In this document: one piece after another, positions 11,285 to 21,784 of the stretch | Position numbering within the stretch: position 1 is the stretch's first letter | How the letters are laid out: each line of letters begins with the position of its first letter | Assembly: GCA_030710605.1 (NCBI GenBank) | Contig: CP092886.1 | Coordinates: 160,812,000 to 160,875,999 of the forward strand | Length of the DNA stretch: 64,000 nt | Origin: Cordylochernes scorpioides | Taxonomy: Eukaryota > Arthropoda > Arachnida > Pseudoscorpiones > Chernetidae | Direction: 5' to 3' | Translations under genes and position numbers: made by a program | The notes under the pieces: model-generated | Database searches by the model: none | What the model was told of the DNA's origin: nothing | Seen by the model: the letters and a program-made list of their open reading frames with translations, nothing else

Positions 11285-12570
11285 TAATGGATCGCCTTTT
11301 GACTCAAACAAATATATTTATTATATTATATCAAATAATATCAACTACAAACAATATATTTCTGTTTAAAAAATGGCAGGTTATAAAACACACGCCAACA
11401 TACTATAGACAACAGTACAAGTGTCAGTGCCGAATGTGGATTTATAGAGTAGAGAGAGAAACTATCAATGATTTTAAAAATTCATTTTTTTTATTTTGTA
11501 AGTTTTTGTGCTTTAGAGTTATGGGGAAGCTATTTTACTACTTGCATTATTTATGTTCAGGGAGGTGCTTTGACGCCTTGAAAATGGAAATTCTCGCGAG
11601 AGATCACGTGCATTTCACCATCAATTCTTATTTTTTACTTGAAACCGTTTTATACTTCAGCTCTCCTTTCTGAATTACAACCTAATCGAAACACAATAAG
11701 AACTTTTATATTTAAAATAATGAATTAGTGTTATTTCAAAAATTGTTTTGTTTACTTTTCAATTGTAAACAAGTCCTACTTTGTGTGTGTTCTTTTAGTG
11801 AAATGAGGAAGTAATGGGTCGGCTCATCATTGTGAGTAAAGTCGAACTTTATTTTAATTTGAAAACGAAAAGTTCCGCTTTAAGATAATTTGATTTCTTG
11901 TTAACAGAAGATTCTGTCGAGTAAAACATCATCAAGATTTAAATATTCCTCCTAGCTGAACTGCCATTGGTGAGTTGTCCGATGTCATTCACCGCTCCAC
12001 TCTATCACCTCTAAGTAATTATCCAACTGTTGACAATAATGGGAATTACTGATGTGCATCGATTTTATAATATTCTCTAATTCACGGTATAATAATTAAT
12101 TAACATTTAATAATTAGTGATTTTGTTAGTTTTCGTGACCAGAGATTAAGTGAAGGCTTTTCTATGCAATTAAGCGATAGAGAAACCAAAACCTTGAGTG
12201 CTCAATTATTTATTTAAGCGGCTTTCCCCCAGTTTTGACACTTCGACGAACTGCTCAATAAACACAGCTTACAATATTTTACTTCGTCGGTAATACGATA
12301 ATTTCACCACCACTATTTCATCGATAAAACATTTTAACGTTTTCCCACTTTTATTTAAAAATCTCTTTGTAAATTTCTCATTAAATAAATTAAATTATTA
12401 TAACTATTAATACTACAAAATATGAAGCTACCATAAATTGGAATAAAAATAATTTTTCATGAAAAGATACCTCAACTACAATTAAAATATTGTACCTACC
12501 AATGCTAACAATTGTGAGGCTACTACATATTGTAAAGTAACATAAAGCAATAACGTGCCATATATACATA
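11285..12570. other. AT-rich DNA with an open frame and weak P1 traces
   Basis: A plus frame of 128 codons (11,287-11,673) is rich in Phe, Tyr, Ile and Cys, as expected for chance frames in AT-rich DNA; I see no domain. 11,815-12,010 contains a decayed P1 core (GGCTCATCATTGTGAG). No RNA gene seen. Confidence 0.35.
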
Positions 12571-12574
12571 TAAA

Positions 12575-12870
12575 ATGAAAAATTTAAAAGCACGAATGTT
12601 TCTTTTATACATAATACTAACTTCTACTGCCCTTACTGCGATGAATAATATATTGGGAGGGCTTGGCTCATCAGTGGTGAACCCTCCCAGGGGTTTCGCC
12701 AATTTAATCCACCAGACCGCTTCTCAGAGCTCTAATACTGTATTAAACGATTCTGCTTATATACGCAGCACAAGCCCTCCCAATATATTTTTCATCGCAG
12801 TAAGGGCAGTAGAAGTTTGTATTATGTGTATAAAAGAAACATTCGTGTTTTTAAATCCTTTCATTTTATA
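12575..12870. mobile_element. P1 palindromic element, long hairpin
   Basis: Arms of about 75 bp: AAAGCACGAATGTTTCTTTT at the left is the complement of the right end near 12,830-12,860; next CTTCTACTGCCCTTACTGC pairs with GCAGTAAGGGCAGTAGAAG. The loop holds the P1 5' segment (GGTTTCGCCAATTTAATCC, ACCAGACCGC). The 107-codon plus frame crossing it is a by-product of the palindrome. Confidence 0.7.
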
Positions 12871-12899
12871 TTGTAAAGTAAATATTTTTTATGATTAAA

Positions 12900-13770
12900 T
12901 TCAAACTACAATTAAAATATCCTGTACCTACTAATTATAATAATTGTGAAGCTACCACAAAGTGTAATATATAAATAATTTTATTTAATTTTATCTATTA
13001 ACTATAGTCAAAATCCTGTATTTAATAATGCAAATAATTTTGAAGATACTTCAGATTGTAATGTAAATAAATTTATATGATTAGATATAATTGACAACCT
13101 TTTCAATTATTTATTTACAACGTTGATATATCTAATCATATATATAATTCCAACCTGCAAAAATGTTTTTTTTTCTGTAAATAATTGTCTTGCATTTTTT
13201 TAAGAGGAAGAAGAAAAGCAATAACAAGTGCAAAGCATAAATATGGAAAACATAGGAATGTTGGTCCGCTCTGCATTCAAAGAGAAGGTCAACCACAGCG
13301 CCTGAAACCATCGCCACCCCCCATCTCAATTTTAAAGAACTGTATACAAACATTTTTAAATTAAATCATCGTGTCGTGTTCGTCACAGAACATACAAGTT
13401 ACATTCAATAATGAGGGGCATACAGAATATTTGAATTCCAATTAGATTATTCATATATCGATAATGAGTAAAAAAGGCCACCACAAAATTCGACCTCCCA
13501 TGCGCCGTAAGCTCTTTTTAGGACGACGGCCATTTAGTTGATTTTTAAACGCTTCTTTTATAGTTGTTAAAACACTTATAAATTTTAATTAAATATGTTT
13601 TATCTAATACTCTCCCTACTAAAATTATTCAGAACGTTAATTACATTTTGAAAATTTAATTAAGTATACTAGAGAGAGAGCGTAAAAATTATTCTACCAG
13701 ACAGTATTAGAATTATCATATTATCCTAAAATTTCCATTAAAACGTATATTTCTTCGAAATAACAAATAT
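12900..13770. other. AT-rich DNA, no gene recognised
   Basis: Long A/T runs and short inverted stretches around 13,080-13,145 (TAATCATATATA words on both strands). A patch at 13,480-13,540 is slightly GC-richer. No coding or RNA feature is supported. Confidence 0.4.
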
Positions 13771-13775
13771 ATATA

Positions 13776-13975
13776 CACTCATAGACAAAACTTAAGGGAT
13801 AGGAAATCCATTGATGTTGCCTGGCGTCTATTTATTTTGAAGGAGACAGAGGTTGTTCACACTTGGTTATCTCGAGTGTCTTCAATAAGGTCACTGTAAT
13901 ATCTTTCAGAGTTATTGTTTGAATCCCGATATACATACTAAAAGGTACAACTTCCTTAAGTTTTGTCATTGAGTG
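13776..13975. mobile_element. Tc1-type MITE (TcM)
   Basis: Starts CACTCATAGACAAAACTTAA after TA and ends with AACTTCCTTAAGTTTTGTCA close to a TA-like site. The interior (ATCTTTCAGAGTTATTGTTT, GAATCCCGATATACATAC) matches the other TcM copies. About 200 bp, no coding capacity. Confidence 0.8.
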
Positions 13976-14067
13976 GATATTGAAAATTTGCGGGAGGAAG
14001 GTATTCATGTGCACAGACATACACCACCTGCATATAATTAAGACATTAAAGCAATGCATATTTTAAA

Positions 14068-14300
14068 TACAGGTGGTTGGTGGAGGAAACCGTCATTTAC
14101 GACCCAGGGTCGAATCCCTCATTGGATATTTTTCTGAAAAAAAAAATAATTCAATGGTATATCCTGATTTTCTTACAATAGTCCGATCCTACCAGCGAGT
14201 TCAAGTAGTCAAACAGGAATCGTTCGTATTTTGGATGAAATGTGGATTACAGTAAAAGCTTTCGGAAACTACCCATCATAATTATCACGGTATATACCGC
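14068..14300 (+). mobile_element. tRNA-headed SINE copy
   Basis: The head has an A-box-like region (GGTTGGTGGAGGAAACCG) and a B box (GGGTCGAATCCC) about 35 bp on. The body has CCAGCGAGTTCAAGTAGTCA and ends with CTACCCATCATAATTATCAC. Three more copies lie at 33.9, 45.8 and 59.3 kb. No poly(A) tail is visible. Confidence 0.7.
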
Positions 14301-14399
14301 GTTTATTTGGGATAAAAATGAAATTCAAAATGCACACAAAACAATTTAAAATATTTTTTTTTCGTGAGAAAACATTCCACATAAAAATCAGAGCATATA

Positions 14400-14732
14400 C
14401 TACAACGTGGTACAATAAAGGTTGGCGTAGTTTCCTGGATTTGGCAAACCTGTTGTTGGAGCATTTTCTTTGATCTGAACCGAGGTGGTTTTCATACAGA
14501 TGTCAACAAAAGACATCGTTTGAATATATTTATTAAAAGAGATAAGTGTATCTTTTGTTGTACACACATACATATATTTATGGATTTATAGGGAAGTTTA
14601 ATGCGCCAAACATTTTGGCCCAAACTCGTACGTGGTTGGTTTTTCTTGAATTATCAAAAATATAGCCTGGCCAGATATTATGGAATAACATAAATAAACG
14701 TTCCATTTCCTTGAGTTTCGTCCATGAATGTA
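14400..14732. mobile_element. Decayed Tc1-like fragment
   Basis: Ends with TTCCTTGAGTTTCGTCCATG followed by AATGTATA, a variant of the TcM terminal word. The 300 bp before it do not match the MITE interior and may be from a longer relative. No frame survives. Confidence 0.35.
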
Positions 14733-14739
14733 TATGCAC

Positions 14740-16500
14740 GATCGATTTATTATATATACGTCATATATGTTATTTTACCGCAATAAGTGAAGGATATATT
14801 CATTCAGGCGTTTTGCTATCTAGTCTTTCACTACATTTCTTTGAAGCTAAAATATAATTTCGCTAAATTCTATAATATATTCCCGAAATTGTAATAAAAT
14901 TATAAAAATACCTTCTTTATTAACGATATATACGTACTTCTTTATAAACCATATCTACGTAGGTTATTTTTAGTAGATTAACATTAATATGTAAAATTTT
15001 ATAATATTAATAACGTTTTTATTATATCGATTAATTTTCATTCCTAAACGTTTTTGTCGTATTAGGATATATATTCGTTGGAATAATTTCAAAATATTTT
15101 ATAAAATTTATCAACCACATTAGTGGAATAAATGGTAAAATTTAAGATGTGTGTGTGTTTATTCAGGTGTGTAAAGCTCCAATGGAATTTAAGCTGTGTA
15201 TTTCAACAATATCCAAAAGTAAGACAAGAACTATTGTCAAGAGAGAGCCAAAGCTGATATCCAATTGGCCTAATTTAATATTCCCAAGTGTTCTTCTTTC
15301 CACCAGAATTTTAATCAGCTAACGCGAGTAATCTGGTAAATAAAGGTCTTCGAGTGTAAAAAATGTCAGCCGATTTTACTTTTTTGTCATTTAGGATTAA
15401 TGAATTCCAACCCCTTTTACGGTAAACATTCAAATGAATGATTTATTCCAATTTACTTTTTGCTATTTGTCTATTATACATTCTGAGCCGTTGATATATA
15501 AAAAAACAAAACTTCTTATTCTAAAGTAATTTATATAATTGCTCAATATTTTAAATGAGAATTCACTATTTTGAAATATTTAATAATACTCACCAAAAAA
15601 CGAAGAAAATACTCAAAAATGTATGCTTTTATATTTTACATTATTTAATATTCAGAATATTTGTTTTGTTAAGTAATAAATAAAACAAGGGGGGAAAACG
15701 TTAGCATATATACAACGAATTCCAGAATTACACGTGAAAATTCGCCTTTTTTAAAAACATTGCTTGCAGCAAGATTGTGAAAAATCGGCAGACGAAAATC
15801 GTTCATAGTACACCATTACTCGATTCATACTAAATATAATGATTGAGAATTGTGAAAGTGTTATTCTCCTTTAAATTAATGAATATATTAAGGCATATAT
15901 ATGATTAATATTATTATTATTCTAAAAGTGTGTGTTAGTGTAAAACAAAATGTATAATATCATTTTATAAAAATATAATTAAGAATTGATATATTTGGTT
16001 AATTATCTTAACGAGGTCGGTATTTGGTAATTATATTCCAAATATAGATTCCATCGATTTTTTGCACATGTAAATAGAGATTATAATTTCATTACTATAT
16101 GAAATATTAAAAAAAATTAATTAAATTGAATAAATTCCTTAGGAAGTATGTTCAGAAAGTTCCCTTCTAGAGATTGTCAAGAAACAATTCAACAAAATTG
16201 TTTTCCGCAATATCCAATCCCAACATTCAATTTTGACTTGATTTAATACCTATAAGTAAAACATGGAACAATATTTTCATTTCGGTGTAAATCCGTTAAT
16301 AAATCTTCTCTACAGCTGGGAGAAAATTAATTTTTCCTCCATTTCTAACGTTTCTTATTTCTTTGCGACATGTTCATCCCAAATTTTATCTGTTTGCTGG
16401 CTTCAACCAACATTGAGGATTGAAACCATTGGATGTTGGCTGTGAGATAATTGGAGAGGATATCCTGTTAATTTACATTTTTTTAAATATCGCTCCAGGA
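14740..16500. other. AT-rich DNA, no gene recognised
   Basis: Very AT-rich with repeated TTTTATAAA-type words; no gene, RNA or clear repeat boundary seen. Confidence 0.4.
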
Positions 16501-16576
16501 TATTTGTTATTTCATATACAGATATTAATCTACGGATCTTCGCGGTGGGCCTTGAGGACCACGCCATCACCATCTC

Positions 16577-16702
16577 TCAGCGGCGAAGCATGTTATCCAC
16601 GTTTTCTTCGTAGATCTTGAAATGCGTTGTGTCGCTGGAGACCCGCTGGCGATCTTCCATCAAACTCTGAAGCGGCGGCAGAGGCACCACATACATATTC
16701 AT
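16577..16702 (-). CDS. Exon-like coding block, unknown product
   Basis: A GC-rich island in AT-rich DNA. The minus-strand frame from an ATG at 16,702 gives 41 residues, ending EENVDNMLRR before a TGA at 16,579. Third codon positions are strongly GC-biased and the residues are charged and mixed (EDRQRVSSDTTHFKIYEE), unlike the Phe/Ile/Lys-rich chance frames around it. A pyrimidine-rich acceptor (GCCGCCGCTTCAG) would start an exon at 16,666 in the same frame. After the TGA the frame stays open and coding-like for about 50 bp, so this could be a decayed exon or retrocopy. I do not recognise the protein. Confidence 0.35.
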   Translation of the reverse strand: MNMYVVPLPPLQSLMEDRQRVSSDTTHFKIYEENVDNMLRR

Positions 16703-16739
16703 TGTACATAGAAATATCTTTTATAAATATTTTTGCCTG

Positions 16740-16995
16740 CTATCTATAATAGGTGTAACAATTATTTTTGGCAATGTGGTTATTTTTACATATATCATTA
16801 AATAATATATGTACATACCTTACAGTAATGATAAAGTTATTAAATGAGTGTGGCTGATGAGCCAAGCCCTCTCATTCAATAACATTTATTATTACAGTAA
16901 GTCATGTAGAGATAATATTTGATTATATATGTGAAAATAAGGACATTTCCGAAATTTAATCATTACAAATGTTATAGATAGATAGCATTTGAATT
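16740..16995. repeat. P1 element copy
   Basis: Contains GGCTGATGAGCCAAGCCC, CTCTCATTCAATAAC, TACAGTAAGTC and flanks shared with the 1.07-kb copy (TGGCAATGTGGTT, GTAGAGATAATATTTG). The ends are not sharp. Confidence 0.5.
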
Positions 16996-16999
16996 TCTA

Positions 17000-17520
17000 A
17001 ATGTAATTTGTTTATATAGCCTTGATATGAAACCATTTTTGCTGAATAGCTTTGCACTCAATGCAATTTCTTGAAATTATATGTATGTATCTCTACAGAC
17101 CTATAATAGTATGTCCATAGGTTCCCTAAACACCCCCAAGCTGTCTACCTTAGTAAATACAATGAGGGTAGGGCCAAAATATAAATGTTGAAATTTTATA
17201 TATAATAGAATTTTTTTTTAAAATATAATCAGCATCGTGAATTTCTCATCATTCACTGATCAGTGCGGATTGTGCACATTACCTTTGTATCGGCAACATA
17301 TCAATAAAAGTATGTCAATTGTCTACGAGTATAAAGGCCAGAATCAATTTCTTTCCTTAACTTTCTTTTATTTTATTGTAATATTGTTGAATTGTTTTAT
17401 TCAAAATAAATTGTCATTGTCAAGTTTGTCATCCCTTATTCTCTCTACGTGACAGTATCTCGTTGATTGACGGAAATATTTCATATATTCACTTTTATAA
17501 GATTAAAACAATATATAGAA
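17000..17520. other. AT-rich DNA, no gene recognised
   Basis: A 71-codon plus frame at 17,237-17,452 has no domain. Nothing else supported. Confidence 0.35.
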
Positions 17521-17524
17521 AAAA

Positions 17525-17625
17525 TATTATATAAAAAGGGCGTACCTGAATCTGTGAAAGAAAAACATTTTTCTAAATATGTTTGAGGGATTTCTCCCCT
17601 TTATCAATTTATTGGTCAAAAACTT
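17525..17625 (-). mobile_element. F8 Penelope-like tail, decayed
   Basis: Minus strand: TTGATAAAGGGGAGAAATCC then a degraded GAAA position, and the tail word complementary to AAAAAGGGCGTACCTG, identical in plan to the F8 tails at 11.1 and 22.7 kb. Confidence 0.55.
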
Positions 17626-17729
17626 ACTTATTTACAAATTCTTGTAACTCACATGGAAATAACTTTGTCATTGGGCAAAATTTGAAAATAAAATTTATAC
17701 GATGTATATTTCACATCAGTCAAATATTA

Positions 17730-17958
17730 AATGTTCATGGACAAAACTTGAGGAAGCGGAAAGGCTTTGAAATCACCGGTCGTATGTTTTTTTTTTTTTC
17801 TTTTTTAAGGAGACAGAAGCAAATTTTTGTTCCTACTTGGATATCTTGTGTTGCCTCTACAAAAAGGTCACTATGTATTAAATATATTTCAGAGTTATTG
17901 TTTGAATCCCGAAATACATGGCAAAAGGTACAACTTCCTTAAGGTTTGTCCTTGAGTG
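17730..17958. mobile_element. Tc1-type MITE (TcM)
   Basis: Left end TTCATGGACAAAACTTGAGG, right end AACTTCCTTAAGGTTTGTCC then TTGAGTGTA. The interior matches TcM (TTTCAGAGTTATTGTTTGAA). Terminal words carry several substitutions. A 119-codon frame runs through it by chance. Confidence 0.75.
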
Positions 17959-18299
17959 TATATTCATTGGAAATATCAAATATATAACCACCTTCCAAGC
18001 CCCCATTTCAATTATTTATTAAATTCCATTTATATATATATTTTTTAATTTATAACACTAATCCTTATAAATACAACTCTATAAAATAGTGTAGAATAAA
18101 AAGAATTTAATAGTATGGCTCAAAGTTTGAAATAACAGTAGAAATACAATTTTAGTTTTCAAAATAAATATGTTCCATAATATTTAGCTAACCCATTTTC
18201 TAGATGATTCAAAATAAATATGAGACGATTGGGTTTCTACCCCAGGTTTTCGGATTTTTAGAAAATTGCCCAATGTAACTGCTAAGAAAAGTTTTCCAC

Positions 18300-18740
18300 T
18301 GATTGATTTATTTCAGTGACGCAATATGATTGCAACAACAGCGGCAAGAAAGCTTTAATAAAAAACCAAAGGGACAAATGCTAGAAGGTGTTACTTAACT
18401 AAAATTTGTCTTGAGAACATTAAATTATCAGTAAGAGGATTTCTCAGAAATATTTAGCAGAGCGCCTAGCACAGTCACTTAAACGATCCTGATAAATGAT
18501 GTTTTGCGATCAATATCGTGTCAACAAAAGATAAATGAATGGTTTAGCCCTAGAGGAATGCTTCAAATGGAACATGACGAACAGAAATTAGTAATTTGAT
18601 GTCGTTTCAGAGCTAGGTAGTCACGATTTTAAAAAGGTTGAAGACCATCTAAAGACTAAATATATTTCGAACAAATGATCTGGGGCTGTATATACATAAA
18701 GGTCTAACTCTGGTAAAAGTTGGCGGTTCGATCATTTTCA
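18300..18740 (+). pseudogene. Decayed Tc1-like transposase
   Basis: Two words in the expected order and roughly expected distance suggest a Tc1-like transposase: an AARKA-type segment near 18,340 and MIWGCIYIKG near 18,680, which resembles the Tc1 motif MVWGCIS-KG that precedes the later catalytic region. The frame between them is interrupted repeatedly. No terminal repeats were found. Family assignment rests on these two words only. Confidence 0.4.
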
Positions 18741-18743
18741 GCG

Positions 18744-18885
18744 GCCGGTAGAGTGTTATGCCAGTTCAATAGCCCAAATAATTTCATCTCCTAGAGTACT
18801 AGGCCAATTCAATGGCTCAAATAATCTTAGCGGCTGGTAGAGTACTAGCTAATTCTATGGCCCAAATAATTTCAGCTGGTAGATA
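18744..18885. repeat. Short tandem repeat, ~48 bp x 3
   Basis: Three diverged units, each with GTAGAGT(A/G), then GCC/GCT-A-TTC(A/T)ATGGC-type word and CAAATAAT(T/C)T. Adjacent to the decayed Tc1-like fragment. Confidence 0.6.
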
Positions 18886-19034
18886 GAGAATCGTAAACAC
18901 CTTAACACTACGCTAAAGAAAGCATCGAAAATGTACAGTAATCATATAAGCATATTACAATATTAAAAAATATTATAAAATAATTTTAAAAATAAAAAGG
19001 TCAGGGTATGCCTTCTTTTCTTCTTCTTCAAATA

Positions 19035-19135
19035 AAAAACACTTCGGCCAGTAAATCTTCTTATTGTCTCTTCAGGAGCGAACAAAAATTAAAACATTAG
19101 GCAAAGCGTTAGAAATTGTTCTGAAATGTCTTCTT
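19035..19135. mobile_element. F3 tail fragment
   Basis: CACTTCGGCCAGTAAATCTT and GGAGCGAACAAAAATTAAAA match the 7.6-kb F3 pair but are rearranged; the hammerhead core is lost. Confidence 0.5.
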
Positions 19136-19139
19136 TGTT

Positions 19140-20130
19140 TTTAATATTACAATATATATCACCGTATTTACGAATGAATAGTGTCAGGTAGTGATTTAGA
19201 AGAGAAAAACTTCTCTCAGGATTACACTGCAATTTATTTAACTCAATAACAAATTAATATTTATAAAATACCAAAGATATAATGAGGAAAGTTTAACACG
19301 GTAGCAATATATAAATATCAAAATCAATAATCTGTTCAGAAATTAATAAATATTTTATAACAATATAATAATAAAGAAAGAAAAGAGAATTAAATGATGT
19401 AAATAGATATATTTACATTATACAAATATCCATTTACAAATCCTGTTAAATTGGGTGAAGTGGTATCACATTACTTACTTGGCTCTAAATTTATCTTACA
19501 TCTATTTATTCTTTAGAATTCACACCGAATTAAACTAAATTTTATTTCTAAAGGTTTTTGGCGTTAAATTTTTATTTCTTTAATTTAGTATTTTAAGTGT
19601 TTTTATTAAATATCTATGTAGAAGATTCAGTTTAATTAGGTTCTAAAATAATAAAAAGTTTCTTATTAAATTCACACAGAGTAGCCTTCAATGAATATTC
19701 AATTCTTTTAAAGCGCTCGTTAATAGAGCACTTTTTCTGTGCTACGCGGGATTCTAAATCTTTAATGTTCTCTTCTGCTCTAAACGCTTGATTGTAAATT
19801 GGGAGTTTTATTCTCTTTCCTATCACCTATAGCTTTTGTCATAAACCTTTTTTTCCATTTTGTTTTAAAATGAAGTAATAAAGTTTTACTAGTTTTTAAT
19901 CAATATTTATTTTTCCGCCTAGGATGACAATATTTTCGCTCATCTTCTAACTCCTGATTCTAGGTATAAGCTACCCGACTCTAGGCTTCTGCCTACAGCG
20001 AGATAGATTGTTGAAGAAAAATGTCACCTGAATCAATTTGTCAAACTGTCTCTCATTACATCTAGACTCTACAACGTTCGCGCGCGCGCCTTCATTTTGA
20101 AATTTCTTCATTAAATAAAATATATAAGAA
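19140..20130. other. AT-rich DNA, no gene recognised
   Basis: Two short minus-strand frames (19,632-19,826 and 19,971-20,228) lack domains; the second enters a P1 copy. No other structure seen. Confidence 0.35.
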
Positions 20131-20139
20131 ATTATATAA

Positions 20140-20345
20140 TTAATTAAAACACTAATGTTTCTTTTACACATAAAACAAATTTCTACTATCCTACTGTGAT
20201 GAAGAAATATCAGAAAGGCTTGGCTCATCAGTGGTAAACATTCCCAGCTGTTTCGCCAATTTAATCTACCAGACCGCTTTTTAGATCTCTAATGCTGTAT
20301 TGGATGATTCTGTTTATATATGCTACACTGAAGAGTAGAATCTTA
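20140..20345 (-). repeat. P1 element copy, single arm
   Basis: Minus-strand orientation: CAGACCGC, TGGCGAAACAGCTGGGAATG, CCACTGATGAGCC, then CACAGTAGGATAGTAGAAA. This arm extends 5' of the core to TATATAAACAGAATC, matching the loop of the 12.6-kb copy. Confidence 0.6.
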
Positions 20346-20404
20346 GAAATGGTATTCGAGCAAACTATGGACATAAGTTTTTAGAACAGTAGAATTACAA
20401 CAAA

Positions 20405-20605
20405 ATATATTAAGAAAAAGGCATCTCCTTATCGTGCAACTGAAAGTTGCTGATGGCTTGCGCCATCTATCGGAATAAATAGCAACTATTCTCGTTGATT
20501 CCTAATTATTCCAGAATTGGCCAAATACCCATTCTTGATTAATCAAGAAAAGCAAACCACGGACGCGTTTTGAGTTGCACGATAAGGAGATGCCTTTTTC
20601 TTAAT
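20405..20605. mobile_element. F1 tails, head-to-head
   Basis: AAAAAGGCATCTCCTTATCG and its complement at 20,580-20,600 form the ends. The minus-strand reading contains AAACGCGTCCGTGG (about 20,570-20,557), the 3' part of the F1 hammerhead with a canonical GUC cleavage triplet and stem I strand CGTGG. CGCCATCT lies at 20,461. Confidence 0.6.
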
Positions 20606-20789
20606 TTATGCACCTTATCCCAGTACAATATCATATTTGTATTATTTTTTCACAACTAAATATGTGTATTTGTAAAAGAAACATTCTTGCTCTAATGCTT
20701 TAATTATTATATATAGATGGCGCATTTTATTGCCTATAAATATATTATATATATATTATTCTATAAATATATATTTGTTATATTATCTT

Positions 20790-20995
20790 GTTTAACTTGT
20801 GGCCTCTTGATTTCAGAGTGACTTCAGGATTTCACAGCACCCTGCGAAAGAAGTCATGAAATCGGTCGAATATTTGTCAAAAAAGGTATTCAAGCTGGTT
20901 AAGTGACAGAGAAGATTTTCAGGCCAAAATGCAAAATAAAACTTTAGGAGGATAATATTGATATATTAAGGCACCTCTCCCTTTAAATATGAATT
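20790..20995 (+). mobile_element. F2-family tail without hammerhead
   Basis: Words GAAGTCATGAAATCGGTCGA, CAAGCTGGTTAAGTGACAGA and GGCACCTCTCCCTTTAAAT are shared with the 58.9-59.2 kb F2 element. The hammerhead part is missing here. Confidence 0.5.
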
Positions 20996-21129
20996 GTTTA
21001 AACTATATATGAGAAAAAAAAAACAATTTTAACTATCAAGGAATCTTTCAAATGAATTTAGAATTCTTAATATATATAAGAACACCCATTTAAATAATTC
21101 ATAGCAAAACACGCTTATATTTATTTTAT

Positions 21130-21600
21130 ACTAGCGGATGTGTACCCGGCTTCGCCCGGGTTTTATCCGAGTGAAAGTTTGCCTAACAAATATTATTGAT
21201 AATAATATTCCGGAACACACAGAATATTATGATAATAATGATAATAATATTCGTTACAATATATATATATATATTTTTATATAATATATAAGATAATAAA
21301 TATAATAAAATAATATATATACGTATATAAAACATATCCACTCACTCTACTGAATAGATTTTAAAAAGAATATATATAAATAAAAATATCTAGAGATATA
21401 CTACATGATCTTAGCCAAAAGGTCGAGAAACGATATTTTATATATAGAGATGACCTGGCTTCGTGTGTCTTCTGCTCGAGTGAATGTTTCGCTGGTAGAA
21501 TTTTGTTCCTGCCTACTAAATATTATTATCTGGCTTTGCCCGTGGTCTGCTTTAGTGAATATTCCCCTAAAGAATTTTGTTTATGTCAATCAAGCATGAT
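21130..21600 (-). mobile_element. Helitron-like (HINE) fragment
   Basis: Minus-strand end reads CCCGGGCGAAGCCGGG... then CCGCTAGT, the GC-rich hairpin plus CTAGT end typical of Helitron/Helentron-like non-autonomous elements; the same end type recurs at 42.3 and 53.8 kb. The words GGCTTCG/TCCGAGTGAA recur at 21,460 and 21,530, giving a diverged internal repeat. The right boundary is uncertain. Confidence 0.5.
21384..21434 (-). pseudogene. U2 snRNA 5' fragment
   Basis: On the minus strand the sequence starts ATCG-TTTCTCG-CCTTTTGGCTAAGATCA (with two substitutions), the diagnostic 5' end of U2 spliceosomal RNA, and continues TGTAGTAT close to the branch-point recognition word. Two bases are missing before TGTAGTA and similarity ends after about 50 nt. 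There is no Sm site or 3' half, so it cannot be a working gene. It lies between repeated blocks of the Helitron-like fragment. Confidence 0.75.
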
Positions 21601-21784
21601 ACAGCAATATTGTCATAATCCTTTCTGACTAAAAAAATATTGTTGTTCAGTACCTGGTTAATTATAATTTTCTTGGTTAAAGTGCGACAAAAAACTCTTC
21701 CAGATTTAACTCTCTGTCCTGTTCAAATTTTAGCGATATTAGTTACATATTGAGGGCGTGCATAGCCGACAAACATATATATAT

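Noticed and set aside
11287-11673. 128-codon plus frame as a gene
   Set aside because: Composition (Phe, Tyr, Ile, Cys-rich) is typical of AT-rich chance frames; no domain, no splice or promoter context.
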